Positions 29,766-37,707 of a stretch of 41,652 nucleotides of DNA are shown piece by piece; position 1 is the first letter of the stretch, and the number at the start of each line of letters is the position of its first letter. The stretch lies in the IMG/VR virus record IMGVR_UViG_3300049845_000321, positions 1-41,652 of that record; one strand, written 5' to 3'. Origin of the DNA: a virus. A program made the translations under genes and the position numbers. Under the pieces are notes generated by a model. It was not told where the DNA came from. It searched no databases and saw only the letters and a list, made by a program, of their open reading frames with translations.

Positions 29766-30094
29766 TTGGTGCTCCAAAGTCTAAGGTCTGAGAGATGATG
29801 CCGTTGCTCCTCGGTAAGCGTGCAGGCGATAGCCGTCAAGCCCCATTCTTGGTAGGGCTCGTGGAACTCCGAGGTGGGAATGCCGACGTGATTGAGACGA
29901 GCGCGAAGGCTTTCGAGCGCGTGCTTGTCTCGACAGGTCAGGGCGATGTAGGAAGGATGGTGGTCGGCGGGGCGACCGTGCTGATAGGCGTACTCAATGG
30001 CGGCGTGGCCAGCTTGAATAGCCTGCTGCGCGATGGGGAGATCGCGGCGAGAGATGGCGTACAGGTAGTGCTTGTTGCGGATCTACAGCTGCAT
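29762..30094 (-). CDS. PTH2-like peptidyl-tRNA hydrolase, in-frame UAG near the start
   Basis: ATG 30094 (GGAG upstream) reads ATG CAG CTG TAG and then 107 more codons. The body has YLYAISRRDLPIAQQAIQAG, HAAIEYAYQHG and a late FHEPYQEWGLTAIACTL. This is the pattern of the PTH2 family, with its basic loop, His helix and final TA strand; these enzymes free tRNA from peptidyl-tRNA. No usual start codon lies between the UAG and the first conserved residues, so the gene is recoded, uses a rare start, or is broken. The stop overlaps the next ATG (ATGA). Confidence 0.6.
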
Positions 30095-30114
30095 GATGGT
30101 CTCCATGGTTGGTT

Positions 30115-30175
30115 GCAGTGCTGGTACGTCTATTTTAGACCCGGCCGAGATCGAGCGGCTAAAGTTTTTTCGGGT
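30115..30175 (-). other. Dyad-rich intergenic region
   Basis: The bases after the upstream stop read ACCCGAAAAAAC, and CGGGT follows later. GTCTAAAATAGAC is a promoter-like dyad. A similar arrangement occurs at 13560-13605 and 41098-41133. Confidence 0.35.
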
Positions 30176-30382
30176 TCATTGAATGGCCTCGTGGGCCTCG
30201 AACTCGTGCAGCCAGTAACTGTCGCCTCCGGGCTCTGTGGGCGGGGCCAGCTCGCGCTCAAGCTTCACCTGCGCCTCATCCTCGTCATTGGCCCAGACAA
30301 GGCGAAAGTCCTTTTCGCCTTTGCGAGTGCGGCCCATGTACGGGGTGTAGTCAAGCTTGAAGGTGCACAGGAAAAGTTTCAT
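30176..30382 (-). CDS. Small hypothetical protein
   Basis: 68 residues (MKLFLCTFKLDYTPYMG, then NDEDEAQVKLERELA), a beta-then-helix pattern like 20703-20918. TGATG-coupled to the upstream gene. Confidence 0.55.
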   Translation of the reverse strand: MKLFLCTFKLDYTPYMGRTRKGEKDFRLVWANDEDEAQVKLERELAPPTEPGGDSYWLHEFEAHEAIQ

Positions 30383-30810
30383 CACAGAACCTGCAGCTTG
30401 GAAAAATCACGCACGAAGCAATTCTGGTACCACAGCCGCCCGGTCTCGCTTTCCTGGGTCAGGCCACGTTCGTTCTTCTCACGTTGTTGTTCGTCTTCAG
30501 ACTTGACGATGAAGCAGGAACTTGACGGTGTGCATTGGATGATGTACACCGACTGCGTGACAATGCGGACCTTCTTGAGGTTCGGGCAAAAGCGCTCCAG
30601 CCGCTTGTACAACGAACGCTCCTCGACGATGTTCATCCAGCGCTCAGGGTAGAAGAGCTCGATCTCGGTGATGGTGTCGTCGACGCGCTCCTCATCGAAC
30701 ACCTGACGTAGTACATGCTGGCCGAGGTGCAGCATGTACTCCAGGTTCTCGTCACGCATGTGCGGCCGACGCTGAATGCAGACCTGAAGCTCGAATGGAA
30801 AGTTCTTCAT
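30382..30810 (-). CDS. Hypothetical protein
   Basis: 142 residues (MKNFPFELQVCIQRRPHMRD). Mixed composition with a Gln/Glu/Arg-rich stretch near residue 108. ATGA-coupled. No family was recognised. Confidence 0.5.
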   Translation of the reverse strand: MKNFPFELQVCIQRRPHMRDENLEYMLHLGQHVLRQVFDEERVDDTITEIELFYPERWMNIVEERSLYKRLERFCPNLKKVRIVTQSVYIIQCTPSSSCFIVKSEDEQQREKNERGLTQESETGRLWYQNCFVRDFSKLQVL

Positions 30811-31058
30811 AAGTCAGCGATCCTGTACCAGAACTTCTGCTTGCAGTTCTGGAACATCGGGTTGTTCTGTGGAACGCGCTTGCGGAGCACGACCTCGCCC
30901 CATACCCAGATCTCCTCCAGCGTTCTGACGGGATACCACGCGAACCACCCGTGCCAGTTCGTTTTCTGGTGCTCTGGGCAGTACCGAGTGATCCCCTCTG
31001 CTGGAAGATCGCACTCAAGGCAGCTTGAATGACGCGATGAAGGCTGGGTCCCAGGCAT
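30807..31058 (-). CDS. Small protein with CxxC-CxxH zinc-like motif
   Basis: 83 residues. CLECDLPAEGITRYCPEHQ suggests a zinc ribbon, followed by Trp-rich WHGWFAWYPV. Its start lies 44 bases inside the upstream gene. Confidence 0.5.
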   Translation of the reverse strand: MPGTQPSSRHSSCLECDLPAEGITRYCPEHQKTNWHGWFAWYPVRTLEEIWVWGEVVLRKRVPQNNPMFQNCKQKFWYRIADL

Positions 31059-31437
31059 TTGTTGGAAGTTGGTATGATGGCCAGCCGCGCAGCGCAGCGT
31101 TCAGGTCCTCGAGGCTCTCGCAGAGCACGTCTGGAACGAAGACATGCCCGTACCCAGTGCTTTGGATCTTGTGCTCTGTAGCGTACAGGACCTTGTCAAA
31201 GTCCCCGAACTGGGTGGCCGTGATGTCAAGAATCATACCGCCGCGGCGGAGATGCACGTGCTCGTCGTTCACCGCGATCTTGGTCGCGATGCCATGGTCT
31301 TTGAGGACCCGGTACAGGTGTGCGTTCGCGATGGCGCACATGCCGTGCAGGTCCCGACCGAACTTGACGTCACGCTTACTGGCTTCTTCAGCCCACTCGC
31401 GCACGCGCCCGGACAGCTCAAGGATCCTGAGTCTCAC
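31015..31437 (-). CDS. Hypothetical protein with possible Cys-His-Asp triad
   Basis: 140 residues from GTG 31437 (GTGA overlap). GMCAIANAHLYRVLKDHG, then HVHLRRGGMILDITATQFG, is an order seen in transglutaminase/NlpC-like folds. Enzymatic function is a suggestion only. Confidence 0.45.
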   Translation of the reverse strand: MRLRILELSGRVREWAEEASKRDVKFGRDLHGMCAIANAHLYRVLKDHGIATKIAVNDEHVHLRRGGMILDITATQFGDFDKVLYATEHKIQSTGYGHVFVPDVLCESLEDLNAALRGWPSYQLPTNAWDPAFIASFKLP

Positions 31438-31784
31438 ATCCGTTCCCAGACCTTTGTGAACCGCGCGACGTGATCTTGGAGGTCAGGAGGCAGCTCTTCC
31501 TCGTCTACCAACATGATGATCCCGCTGAACTTGCCGATCGCCATCGCAGTGTTGCGGGCGGAACTGACGTCGCGGTACTGCTCGTGCTGCCGAATCCACA
31601 TCTCAGCGGCGAGCGCTTGTGCACGCGCCAACGCGAAAATTTGCGCGTGTGAAATTTGCGGTGCGCTTTTTGCCGCGGTGATTTTTTCCGCGGCGTCACG
31701 GAGCAGAGCACTGAGGCGCTCATCGTCCACCGTGCCAGCCACCTGGCGGAGCACCTCGGGGCTGAGCTCGGTGCTAGCGTCCAT
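31434..31784 (-). CDS. Helical hypothetical protein
   Basis: 116 residues from ATG 31784 (MDASTELSPEVLRQVAGTV). Ala-rich helices (IFALARAQALAAEMWIRQHE). No family was recognised. Confidence 0.5.
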   Translation of the reverse strand: MDASTELSPEVLRQVAGTVDDERLSALLRDAAEKITAAKSAPQISHAQIFALARAQALAAEMWIRQHEQYRDVSSARNTAMAIGKFSGIIMLVDEEELPPDLQDHVARFTKVWERM

Positions 31785-31959
31785 GTCCGTTCCAGAGACG
31801 CTGTCGAAGCTGCTCGTGGTACACGTCCCAGAAGATCTCATCACGGTCCTTCCAGGGCTGGTTGTGACTGATGATCGACGCCATCTCCCCGTCGGAGAGC
31901 TGAGGGGTGTATGTGCCAGAAGGCTGCGGGACCTGAACTGGAGGAACGTAGGTGCTCAT
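31774..31959 (-). CDS. Small hypothetical protein
   Basis: 61 residues from ATG 31959 with GGAG upstream. Pro-rich first third, then SDGEMASIISHNQPWKDRDE. It directly follows tRNA-Arg(UCU). Confidence 0.5.
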   Translation of the reverse strand: MSTYVPPVQVPQPSGTYTPQLSDGEMASIISHNQPWKDRDEIFWDVYHEQLRQRLWNGHGR

Positions 31960-31975
31960 CACAACTCCAAAGTGG

Positions 31976-32048
31976 TGGCCAAGACGGGGATCGAACCCGT
32001 GACCGTGGGATTTAGAGTCCCGGCTCTAACCAACTGAGCTACTTGGCC
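31976..32048 (-). tRNA. tRNA-Arg(UCU)
   Basis: Standard cloverleaf, loop CTCTAAA, A73, CCA. It lies apart from the array, downstream of tmRNA. Confidence 0.93.
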
Positions 32049-32089
32049 GTGATGGCATTCTACCACGCCGATCGGACTGCAGATGTAAC

Positions 32090-32112
32090 AAGGGGTCTGT
32101 TTCCAGACCCCT
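32090..32112. terminator. Strong hairpin after the tmRNA coding piece
   Basis: AGGGGTCTG/CAGACCCCT with a four-base loop. Likely the 3' border of the tmRNA coding piece or a terminator. Confidence 0.5.
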
Positions 32113-32490
32113 CGGACCGTTCTTTGATACGGTGGTTCTACCGCACCGGGAGCCGTTTCTTAGGCGGCTACGCGGAAGTTGTCATCGTTTGCAGATGATT
32201 GATTTGCTTCATCGTGAGGAGGTCCTCACCGGCGATCGCCTGCCGAGTCGCGTATCATCGTCTCCGTAACCCTGTCGAAACCTTGGCCGGCCCATGACAA
32301 AGAACACTGAGGGCATAGGAAGAACCAACTTCCCAATGTGTCTCCCACCTGGATACAGCCGAAGCCATACTGGTTCCCAGGTAAATCTCTAGTGCTCTTT
32401 GTGGTGGACCGGGCGGGAGTCGAACCCGCGTCCAGAATCCTTCAAGTCAGTCCGAATTACGACCATCACCGCTTGCGCGGTAGCTCTATT
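32113..32490 (-). ncRNA. ssrA: tmRNA, circularly permuted (two-piece)
   Basis: The acceptor piece comes first (about 32490-32402). It ends TCTGGACGCGGG, TTCGACT, CCCGC, CCGGTCC, A73, CCA. The coding piece starts at 32293 with GGGCCGG, which pairs with CCGGTCC and has the G3-U70 alanine signal. GGTTTCGACAGGG follows, as in tmRNA 5' ends. The tag reads GCA to TAA at 32192-32160 and encodes ANDDNFRVAA, close to ANDENYALAA. The spacer between pieces folds on itself (ACAAAGAGCACT with AGTGTTCTTTGT). It would free stalled ribosomes and tag the peptide for ClpXP. Confidence 0.88.
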
Positions 32491-32528
32491 TTAGCTCTGT
32501 TTTGCGAGTTGAGCAGCTCTTGTTCAGG

Positions 32529-32888
32529 TCAGTCGTCCTCGTCGTCCCGCATCATGTGATGCAGTTGATCTCCGATGACCTGATCGATCGCATCGCCAAC
32601 TTCCTCGGCAGCCAGGCCGGCCGCCTCGAAGGTCTGAGAGTCATCAACCTCTTCTCCATCCTCGTCTTCACCACGCCATTCGACCTTGATCTCTTTGTCA
32701 AGGAATGTGATCCGCACGTCGAGCTGGACTCCCATGGTCGAGGCGCTGAAGGTCATCTGCTTTTCATCGCCTTCAACGCTCTCGTCAGGATCAAATGAAC
32801 CAACAGTGCCCTGCGTGTTCAAGTAATCGACAAGATCCTTCATGCTGAAGGCGATGCCTGACGGCTTCTTGATCTCTTCGAGCTTCAT
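32529..32888 (-). CDS. Acidic hypothetical protein
   Basis: 119 residues (MKLEEIKKPSGIAFSMKDLV), a central beta region (QLDVRITFLDKEIKVEW) and an acidic tail. Starts two bases after the upstream stop. Unknown. Confidence 0.55.
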   Translation of the reverse strand: MKLEEIKKPSGIAFSMKDLVDYLNTQGTVGSFDPDESVEGDEKQMTFSASTMGVQLDVRITFLDKEIKVEWRGEDEDGEEVDDSQTFEAAGLAAEEVGDAIDQVIGDQLHHMMRDDEDD

Positions 32889-32890
32889 GG

Positions 32891-33358
32891 TCAGTACCTG
32901 CTGTCGTAGTAGTCTGGTGGATCGAAGTCATCACTGTGATCGATGGCATCGTCGAAATTCTCGTCCATGTCCTTCTCAAGCCACTTGTTTACTTGATCGG
33001 TGAACAGCTCCTTGTCAGTGAAGGTCTTGATGACTTTTCCTTCATCATCAACGACCGTCGCGCCCTTGTTCAGGTCGGTTCCTTTGGCGATCTTGCCGAT
33101 CACCTCACCGTCTTCGTTGTAGAACTTGGCATCTTTCAACAGGACAATTGGGCCTACATCGGTGATCTGAGCAGGGTGGTCTTCACGAGCGTACCCCATG
33201 CCATAAGGGTGCATGGTAAAGTCGGCAGGATCGTAGTTGAAATCAATGCTGATGTCCACTATACTGAAGCCAAGATCGATCCAGTACTCAACGCCCTTGA
33301 GAACCATTTCCTCATGATAGGATGGTTCCCTGCGCTCGAAAAGCTCTTTGACCTTCAC
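32891..33358 (-). CDS. Hypothetical protein with M.VKELF start
   Basis: 155 residues from GTG 33358 with AGGGG upstream, chosen because the late promoter lies at 33380-33389. It begins (M)KVKELFERREPSYHEE, like the N-terminus of 19118-19699. It ends in Asp/Tyr-rich sequence. Confidence 0.55.
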   Translation of the reverse strand: MKVKELFERREPSYHEEMVLKGVEYWIDLGFSIVDISIDFNYDPADFTMHPYGMGYAREDHPAQITDVGPIVLLKDAKFYNEDGEVIGKIAKGTDLNKGATVVDDEGKVIKTFTDKELFTDQVNKWLEKDMDENFDDAIDHSDDFDPPDYYDSRY

Positions 33359-33379
33359 ATCAAACCCCTGAAGTTTCAG

Positions 33380-33389
33380 GTATTTAGAA
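33380..33389 (-). promoter_or_regulatory. Late-promoter motif TTCTAAATAC
   Basis: Followed by a CCTGAA/TTCAGG hairpin and the GTG start at 33358. Confidence 0.55.
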
Positions 33390-33770
33390 CGAGAAGGTTG
33401 TCCGACGTTCTTCGAGTAGCTCAGATAGCGCCCGAGCCTGGTTGATCGAGCTCGTGGCAAACCGATCAGTCAGCACACGACCAGCTGACGCCTGGCGTAG
33501 CTCTTCGAGAAGGCCTGGGTTTTCGAGCGCCCATTGACGCCAGAGTCCCAGGTACGCTGTCCAAAGTTCGTCGGGAGTCTTGCCGTTTAGCGGTGGCTTG
33601 CCTTTACCATCCATCCAGCGATCAGTGATCGCACGGTAGCCCTTGACGTCGAGCTGATACGCCTCTTCGATCGTGCGGCCGTCAGCTAACTTGGCGTACA
33701 GCGCGCTGAAACGACTGTCACCCTGGGACGAGCACTCGTACCCGAAGGGATGGTGTCGTGCCCAGCTCAT
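33384..33770 (-). CDS. Conserved hypothetical protein
   Basis: 128 residues. SRFSALYAKLADGRTIEEAY, LDVKGYR and INQARALSELL are characteristic of a family found in phages and bacteria, function not known to me. ATGA-coupled. Confidence 0.6.
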   Translation of the reverse strand: MSWARHHPFGYECSSQGDSRFSALYAKLADGRTIEEAYQLDVKGYRAITDRWMDGKGKPPLNGKTPDELWTAYLGLWRQWALENPGLLEELRQASAGRVLTDRFATSSINQARALSELLEERRTTFSF

Positions 33771-34024
33771 TGGATTGGATGGCCCTTTTTCGAAGGATCG
33801 TCGTATGGGTGCATAGCGCCAGCCGGCCGATCCTGCGCGGCGTAGTAGATCTCATCCTCAACCGCGATCACCATGACGGATTCCATCGTCTGGTTGTACG
33901 GCACGTCCTCGTCGGGCTGTCGGTGCTTGATGATCGCGCACTTCGTGTCCATGCCGGCTTTTGCCCGATCGAGCTTGGAAAGCAAGGTCAACAGGTTTCG
34001 GCGGCTCAGGTGCAGGGTGTCCAT
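33767..34024 (-). CDS. Conserved hypothetical protein
   Basis: 85 residues from ATG 34024 (TAATG overlap). LHLSRRNLLTLLSKLDRAKAG is a recognisable conserved start of a small phage family. Function unknown. Confidence 0.6.
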   Translation of the reverse strand: MDTLHLSRRNLLTLLSKLDRAKAGMDTKCAIIKHRQPDEDVPYNQTMESVMVIAVEDEIYYAAQDRPAGAMHPYDDPSKKGHPIQ

Positions 34025-34341
34025 TAGAACTGGGCTCTTCTGTAGTACTCTTGACGCAGCAACTCGCCAAGCTTGGTGTCGATCGAAGAGCTCGAACGAC
34101 CAAAGTGCCAAGCAAGACGAGCAATGTCCTCTGCTGTCAATTGTACTTGTGGGCGCTCCAAGAGCCCACGAAACCGACGGATCAGTTCATCCTGTTCAGT
34201 GCTAGACCAGCGAGCACCAGCCCTGGGCGTTTGCCCCCATTCGACACTTACGCCAAGGTGAACCGGTGGGCCAAGCTTCAGCTTGCGCTCAGCGTCCTTA
34301 AGACGAAAGAACCGCTGTAGGTGTTCTTCACGGTAGGGCAT
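34024..34341 (-). CDS. Possible DNA-binding protein
   Basis: 105 residues. RWSSTEQDELIRRFRGLLE then TAEDIARLAWHFGRSSSSID looks like a SANT/GcrA-type helix-turn-helix. The ribosome site is weak. Confidence 0.45.
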   Translation of the reverse strand: MPYREEHLQRFFRLKDAERKLKLGPPVHLGVSVEWGQTPRAGARWSSTEQDELIRRFRGLLERPQVQLTAEDIARLAWHFGRSSSSIDTKLGELLRQEYYRRAQF

Positions 34342-34420
34342 AGGCTCGATTCACCCAGGCGACGCCGGTTGCACTATGTGCCGACCGACACAGTGCCTAT
34401 CACCTCTCAAACCGGCACCA

Positions 34421-34849
34421 TCAGAGGCCACCCGGCTCGATGAAGCTTACCGGCACCCGATGCTTGGCGGCGTGCTCGAGCTCGCCGCGCACGCCCTTCG
34501 AGGTGTTGTAGATGTCGTCCATGGCGTAAACCGGCTTGCGCCAGCCCTCGTACATCAGGACCCACACCTCGTCGCAGCGCTCGATAAGCCGGCGGCAGTG
34601 GTTGCCCCACTGCTCCCAGTTCGGTTCGACGTCCATGTGCGGTAGCAGGCAGTAATCCTGAACCATTGGGGCGACGAACGTGATGTGCGGGTCGAGCTGG
34701 TGCAGCCTCGCCATGTCCTTGTACACCGCTTCGCGCAGCCGCCCGGTCTCGACGCTCTCTCGAAGGGTTGAGCCCTTCGTCGGCATGGCCAGGAAGACAA
34801 CCTTGCCGGCGGTTTTCTTCGGGTGGTCGTTGGCAAAAAGAACGGTCAT
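34421..34849 (-). CDS. DUF1937-like nucleoside-processing protein
   Basis: 142 residues. VVFLAMPTKG at the start, CDEVWVLMYEGWRKP in the middle and SKGVRGELEHAAKHRVPVSF at the end match the nucleoside 2-deoxyribosyltransferase-like DUF1937 layout. Next to nadV it may act on nucleosides or nicotinamide compounds, which is inference. Confidence 0.6.
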   Translation of the reverse strand: MTVLFANDHPKKTAGKVVFLAMPTKGSTLRESVETGRLREAVYKDMARLHQLDPHITFVAPMVQDYCLLPHMDVEPNWEQWGNHCRRLIERCDEVWVLMYEGWRKPVYAMDDIYNTSKGVRGELEHAAKHRVPVSFIEPGGL

Positions 34850-34863
34850 GATTTTCCCAGTTG

Positions 34864-34889
34864 GGGGTCGGACTTCACAGTCCGACCCC
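34864..34889. terminator. Perfect 11-bp hairpin
   Basis: GGGGTCGGACT/AGTCCGACCCC with loop TCAC between nadV and the DUF1937-like gene. No T-run. Confidence 0.45.
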
Positions 34890-34896
34890 GTTCATG

Positions 34897-36417
34897 TCAG
34901 ACCGCAGCGCGGGCCCGAGCTTCGTCAAGGGTCGTCTTGTTGTACAGCGTGCCGGTGTGGTACATCAGGACGTGCAGGTCCTCAAACTCCTCGTTCAGCG
35001 GCCCTTGATCGAGACGAGCGGCCATGAGCTCACCCGTGACTCGGCTTCGAACGGTGGTCATCAGACCTTCCTTCGACTTCTTGCCAGGGTCGGTCACCGG
35101 GTCCTTGGCGATGCCTTCCCATTCACCATCTTCGTACAGCAGGGCCGAGCCCTTCTGGGCGAACTTCAGCGTGTCGCGGTTGACCTTCTGCAGCAGCGCA
35201 CCACCGCTGCCGAAGACCATGCAGTCCGCGCTGTACCCCATGGACAGGATGTTCCCGATCATGGTAAGCATGTTCAGGCGGTCGACGCCATCGCCGTAGA
35301 TGATGCCGACGTGCTTGATGCTCTTGAAGCCGCGCTCGTTCACCGTGTACCCGAAGGCGGTCTCTTGCAGGCGGAGAAGGCGAGGCACGACCTCGAGCAT
35401 GTCGCCACTGTCCGGACGGAAGACGACCTTGGCCCTCGAGGCGATGATGGCGTCGCGGAACTCAGTGCACAACAGCTCGGCGCAGCGCCACATGTCCTTG
35501 CCGTCGATGACGATCGATAGGATGGCGCCCTCGACAGCGTTCGCAAGCATGGCCTTGATGTACTCACGCTCACCATCGATGTCCAGCCCGAACGAGCACT
35601 CGACGCTGTGCTCGGTGGCGAACACCGAGAACATCGACATCGCGCTGTCGTAGTAGTTGTTCAGGGTCAGGATGCCCTCGATGGTGTCCGAGCCCATGAA
35701 CATCAGACCATGCGCGGCTCCACCGACCTCGGCCTGTTCGCCGACCGTGACGCCACGACCGCCGAAGTCGTGCAGTGCGAACTCGAGGTTCGCCAGCGCG
35801 GCGCCAGAGATCGTGTAGAACCGCTTGAGCTCCTTCTTGGTCGTGCGGTCCAGGGTGGCGATGGTCGTCGGGTACCAGTACCCACGAAGCAGCACGGTCT
35901 CGATGCCGCTCGACATCCAGAACAGGTCGGGGTCCAGCACCGTCACCGAGTAGATCGGCATGGAACCACGGATCACGGTGCCATCGGGTACGGCGCGGAT
36001 GATCGCGGGGATCATGCCACCGTACACGTTCACCACCTTCTCCCAGGACTTTCGGTCGAACAGCGGTCGCCCGAAGTGCGCCAGAGCGAAGGCCTCGGCC
36101 GCGTCGACATCGGCCATCGTGATAGGGCGGAAGAACATCTTGTTCACGATGATCTGTCCGCCGAACACCGTGACCTCCCGATCGCTCGGGATGCGAGCCT
36201 CGGCGTATGAGGACATGCCGACGACCTTGCGCTTGTTCGGGCGCCTGTTCAGCTCCGCGAACATGAAGGGGTGGGTGAACTTGTAGCTGTCGGTCCTGAA
36301 GATCAGGCTGATGACAGGGTCATTGATGGGCGCGTACGGCACATCAGTTGACTTCGGCGCGAGCAGGGCTCGAACGTCGAACTTCGTGCTGATAGCACGG
36401 GCTTGTACTCGATTCAT
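34897..36417 (-). CDS. nadV: Nicotinamide phosphoribosyltransferase
   Basis: 506 residues, the usual Nampt length. Visible landmarks are FRTDSYKFTHP near the start, LHDFGGRGVTVGEQ, FMGSDT, ATEHS, VFRPDSGDM, GIIYGDGV, FGSGGALLQ and KDPVTDPGKKSKEG. It makes nicotinamide mononucleotide from nicotinamide and PRPP. With the NMNAT-Nudix protein at 39869 it gives NAD+ in two steps. The ribosome site is GAGGAG. Confidence 0.95.
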   Translation of the reverse strand: MNRVQARAISTKFDVRALLAPKSTDVPYAPINDPVISLIFRTDSYKFTHPFMFAELNRRPNKRKVVGMSSYAEARIPSDREVTVFGGQIIVNKMFFRPITMADVDAAEAFALAHFGRPLFDRKSWEKVVNVYGGMIPAIIRAVPDGTVIRGSMPIYSVTVLDPDLFWMSSGIETVLLRGYWYPTTIATLDRTTKKELKRFYTISGAALANLEFALHDFGGRGVTVGEQAEVGGAAHGLMFMGSDTIEGILTLNNYYDSAMSMFSVFATEHSVECSFGLDIDGEREYIKAMLANAVEGAILSIVIDGKDMWRCAELLCTEFRDAIIASRAKVVFRPDSGDMLEVVPRLLRLQETAFGYTVNERGFKSIKHVGIIYGDGVDRLNMLTMIGNILSMGYSADCMVFGSGGALLQKVNRDTLKFAQKGSALLYEDGEWEGIAKDPVTDPGKKSKEGLMTTVRSRVTGELMAARLDQGPLNEEFEDLHVLMYHTGTLYNKTTLDEARARAAV

Positions 36418-36441
36418 GGTAGAGCTCCTCTAACCATTAAC

Positions 36442-36487
36442 GTCAGCGGTCTATCCACTGACTGGTGATTGAGACACGGCAATCACC
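36442..36487. terminator. Two tandem hairpins between purA and nadV
   Basis: GGTGATTG/CAATCACC (8 bp) and a GTCAG/CTGAC hairpin. Possible attenuation of nadV. Confidence 0.4.
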
Positions 36488-36501
36488 ATACCGTACGGGC
36501 A

Positions 36502-37698
36502 TCATACTACCCAATTCACATTACTCGCCGTTGGTCCCAAAGACACTGCGAGTATTTTCAGGTTCAGTTCTTGCTCGATCAGACCGGGCAGGTCTGACGG
36601 GTCGATTTGCTCGGTCAGCTTCATCGCCCCGGCGCCGTGCGTCACGACTTTGACCTGTCCATGGATCTGATCAAGACATGTCAAGGCGATGACCGGCGGA
36701 TTGATGGTGACGCCCGTGACCTGCGACAGCACGCGCGCTCGATCTCGATCAGCGTTGATGAAGTACCGCATCATTGGCAGGTTCAGAGGTGCGTACCGCA
36801 GCGAGCCCTGCCACGCGTTCGGTTGATTCGTTGGGTCCAGTGGGTTTGGACCATCATGGAACGGGATGTGCTCGCAGGGCAGCTCACCAGCACCGTGTCT
36901 CGTCAGATACGCGCGGGTGACGTACACCGGCGTCAGGCTCTTGATGCCGACCTCGTGTGCGTGCATGATCGCATATGGCAGCCCGGTCATGGAACGGGTC
37001 ACATGTGGGAACTTGCCCATGAATTCATCGAGCGCGAGACCTTGAGCGCCTTCGTATACGACCTCGTCATCATCGAGTCTCGACGAGAAGTTGAAGCACT
37101 TGTCGAGAACCTCGTAGATGTCGTTTGCATGCTCCTGGATGGAGACCTCCATCATCGGCTTGAACAGCTCGTGCCCCAGGTACTGCTCAAGCTCACGTGC
37201 TCGAACCTGCTCCTGAAACCAATCGAAGGCCTTGGTGACGTCTTTGGCAATCGAGAGCCGGCTCATCGCGGTGCTGATAGGCACCACCTTGTGTCGATTC
37301 ACGGTCTCGTTGATGCCCACGCCACATGACCCGTGTCGTTGGCTGCCGCGCGCCATCTCGGTCATGGCGTTCAGCATCATCTCGAAGATCGTGCTGACAC
37401 GCGCTCTGGCGTCAATGAAGATCGGACCAGCCGATGCGCCCAGAACCTTGAGCTCCTTTCGCAGGAGCAGTGGGTTCACGATGAACTGCGAGGTCAGAAG
37501 GGTGCGAGCACCGGCGAAAGCACCCGCACCGACATGGCCAAAGACGTGGCGGCGCGGTCCGTCGACAACGGTGTGCCCGGCTTGAGCACCACCGTTGAAG
37601 CGCGCCACGTACGGCGCACCAGTACGTCGGACCAGGGCATCGGTGATGAGCCCCTTGCCCTCATCGCCGAAGTTCGCGCCAATCACCACGAAGGCCAT
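36502..37698 (-). CDS. purA: Adenylosuccinate synthetase-like protein
   Basis: 398 residues. GANFGDEGKGLITDAL (GTP loop with the catalytic Asp), NGGAQAGHTV, SQRHGSCGVGINETVNRH, EGAQGLALDEFMGKFPHVT and a late ALTCLDQIHG follow PurA order. It would join IMP and aspartate. PurZ, the 2-aminoadenine version in some phages, usually lacks the Asp of GDEGKG; it is present here, so AMP synthesis is favoured. The ribosome site is AAGGAGC. Confidence 0.85.
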   Translation of the reverse strand: MAFVVIGANFGDEGKGLITDALVRRTGAPYVARFNGGAQAGHTVVDGPRRHVFGHVGAGAFAGARTLLTSQFIVNPLLLRKELKVLGASAGPIFIDARARVSTIFEMMLNAMTEMARGSQRHGSCGVGINETVNRHKVVPISTAMSRLSIAKDVTKAFDWFQEQVRARELEQYLGHELFKPMMEVSIQEHANDIYEVLDKCFNFSSRLDDDEVVYEGAQGLALDEFMGKFPHVTRSMTGLPYAIMHAHEVGIKSLTPVYVTRAYLTRHGAGELPCEHIPFHDGPNPLDPTNQPNAWQGSLRYAPLNLPMMRYFINADRDRARVLSQVTGVTINPPVIALTCLDQIHGQVKVVTHGAGAMKLTEQIDPSDLPGLIEQELNLKILAVSLGPTASNVNWVV

Positions 37699-37707
37699 GT
37701 TCGCTCC

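Noticed and set aside
29795-30652. 285-codon plus-strand ORF
   Set aside because: Lies opposite the PTH2-like and neighbouring minus-strand genes; its protein is a low-complexity antisense reading.
36502-37698. PurZ for 2-aminoadenine (Z) DNA
   Set aside because: The catalytic Asp of GDEGKG is present, and no DatZ or MazZ partner is seen in the window.
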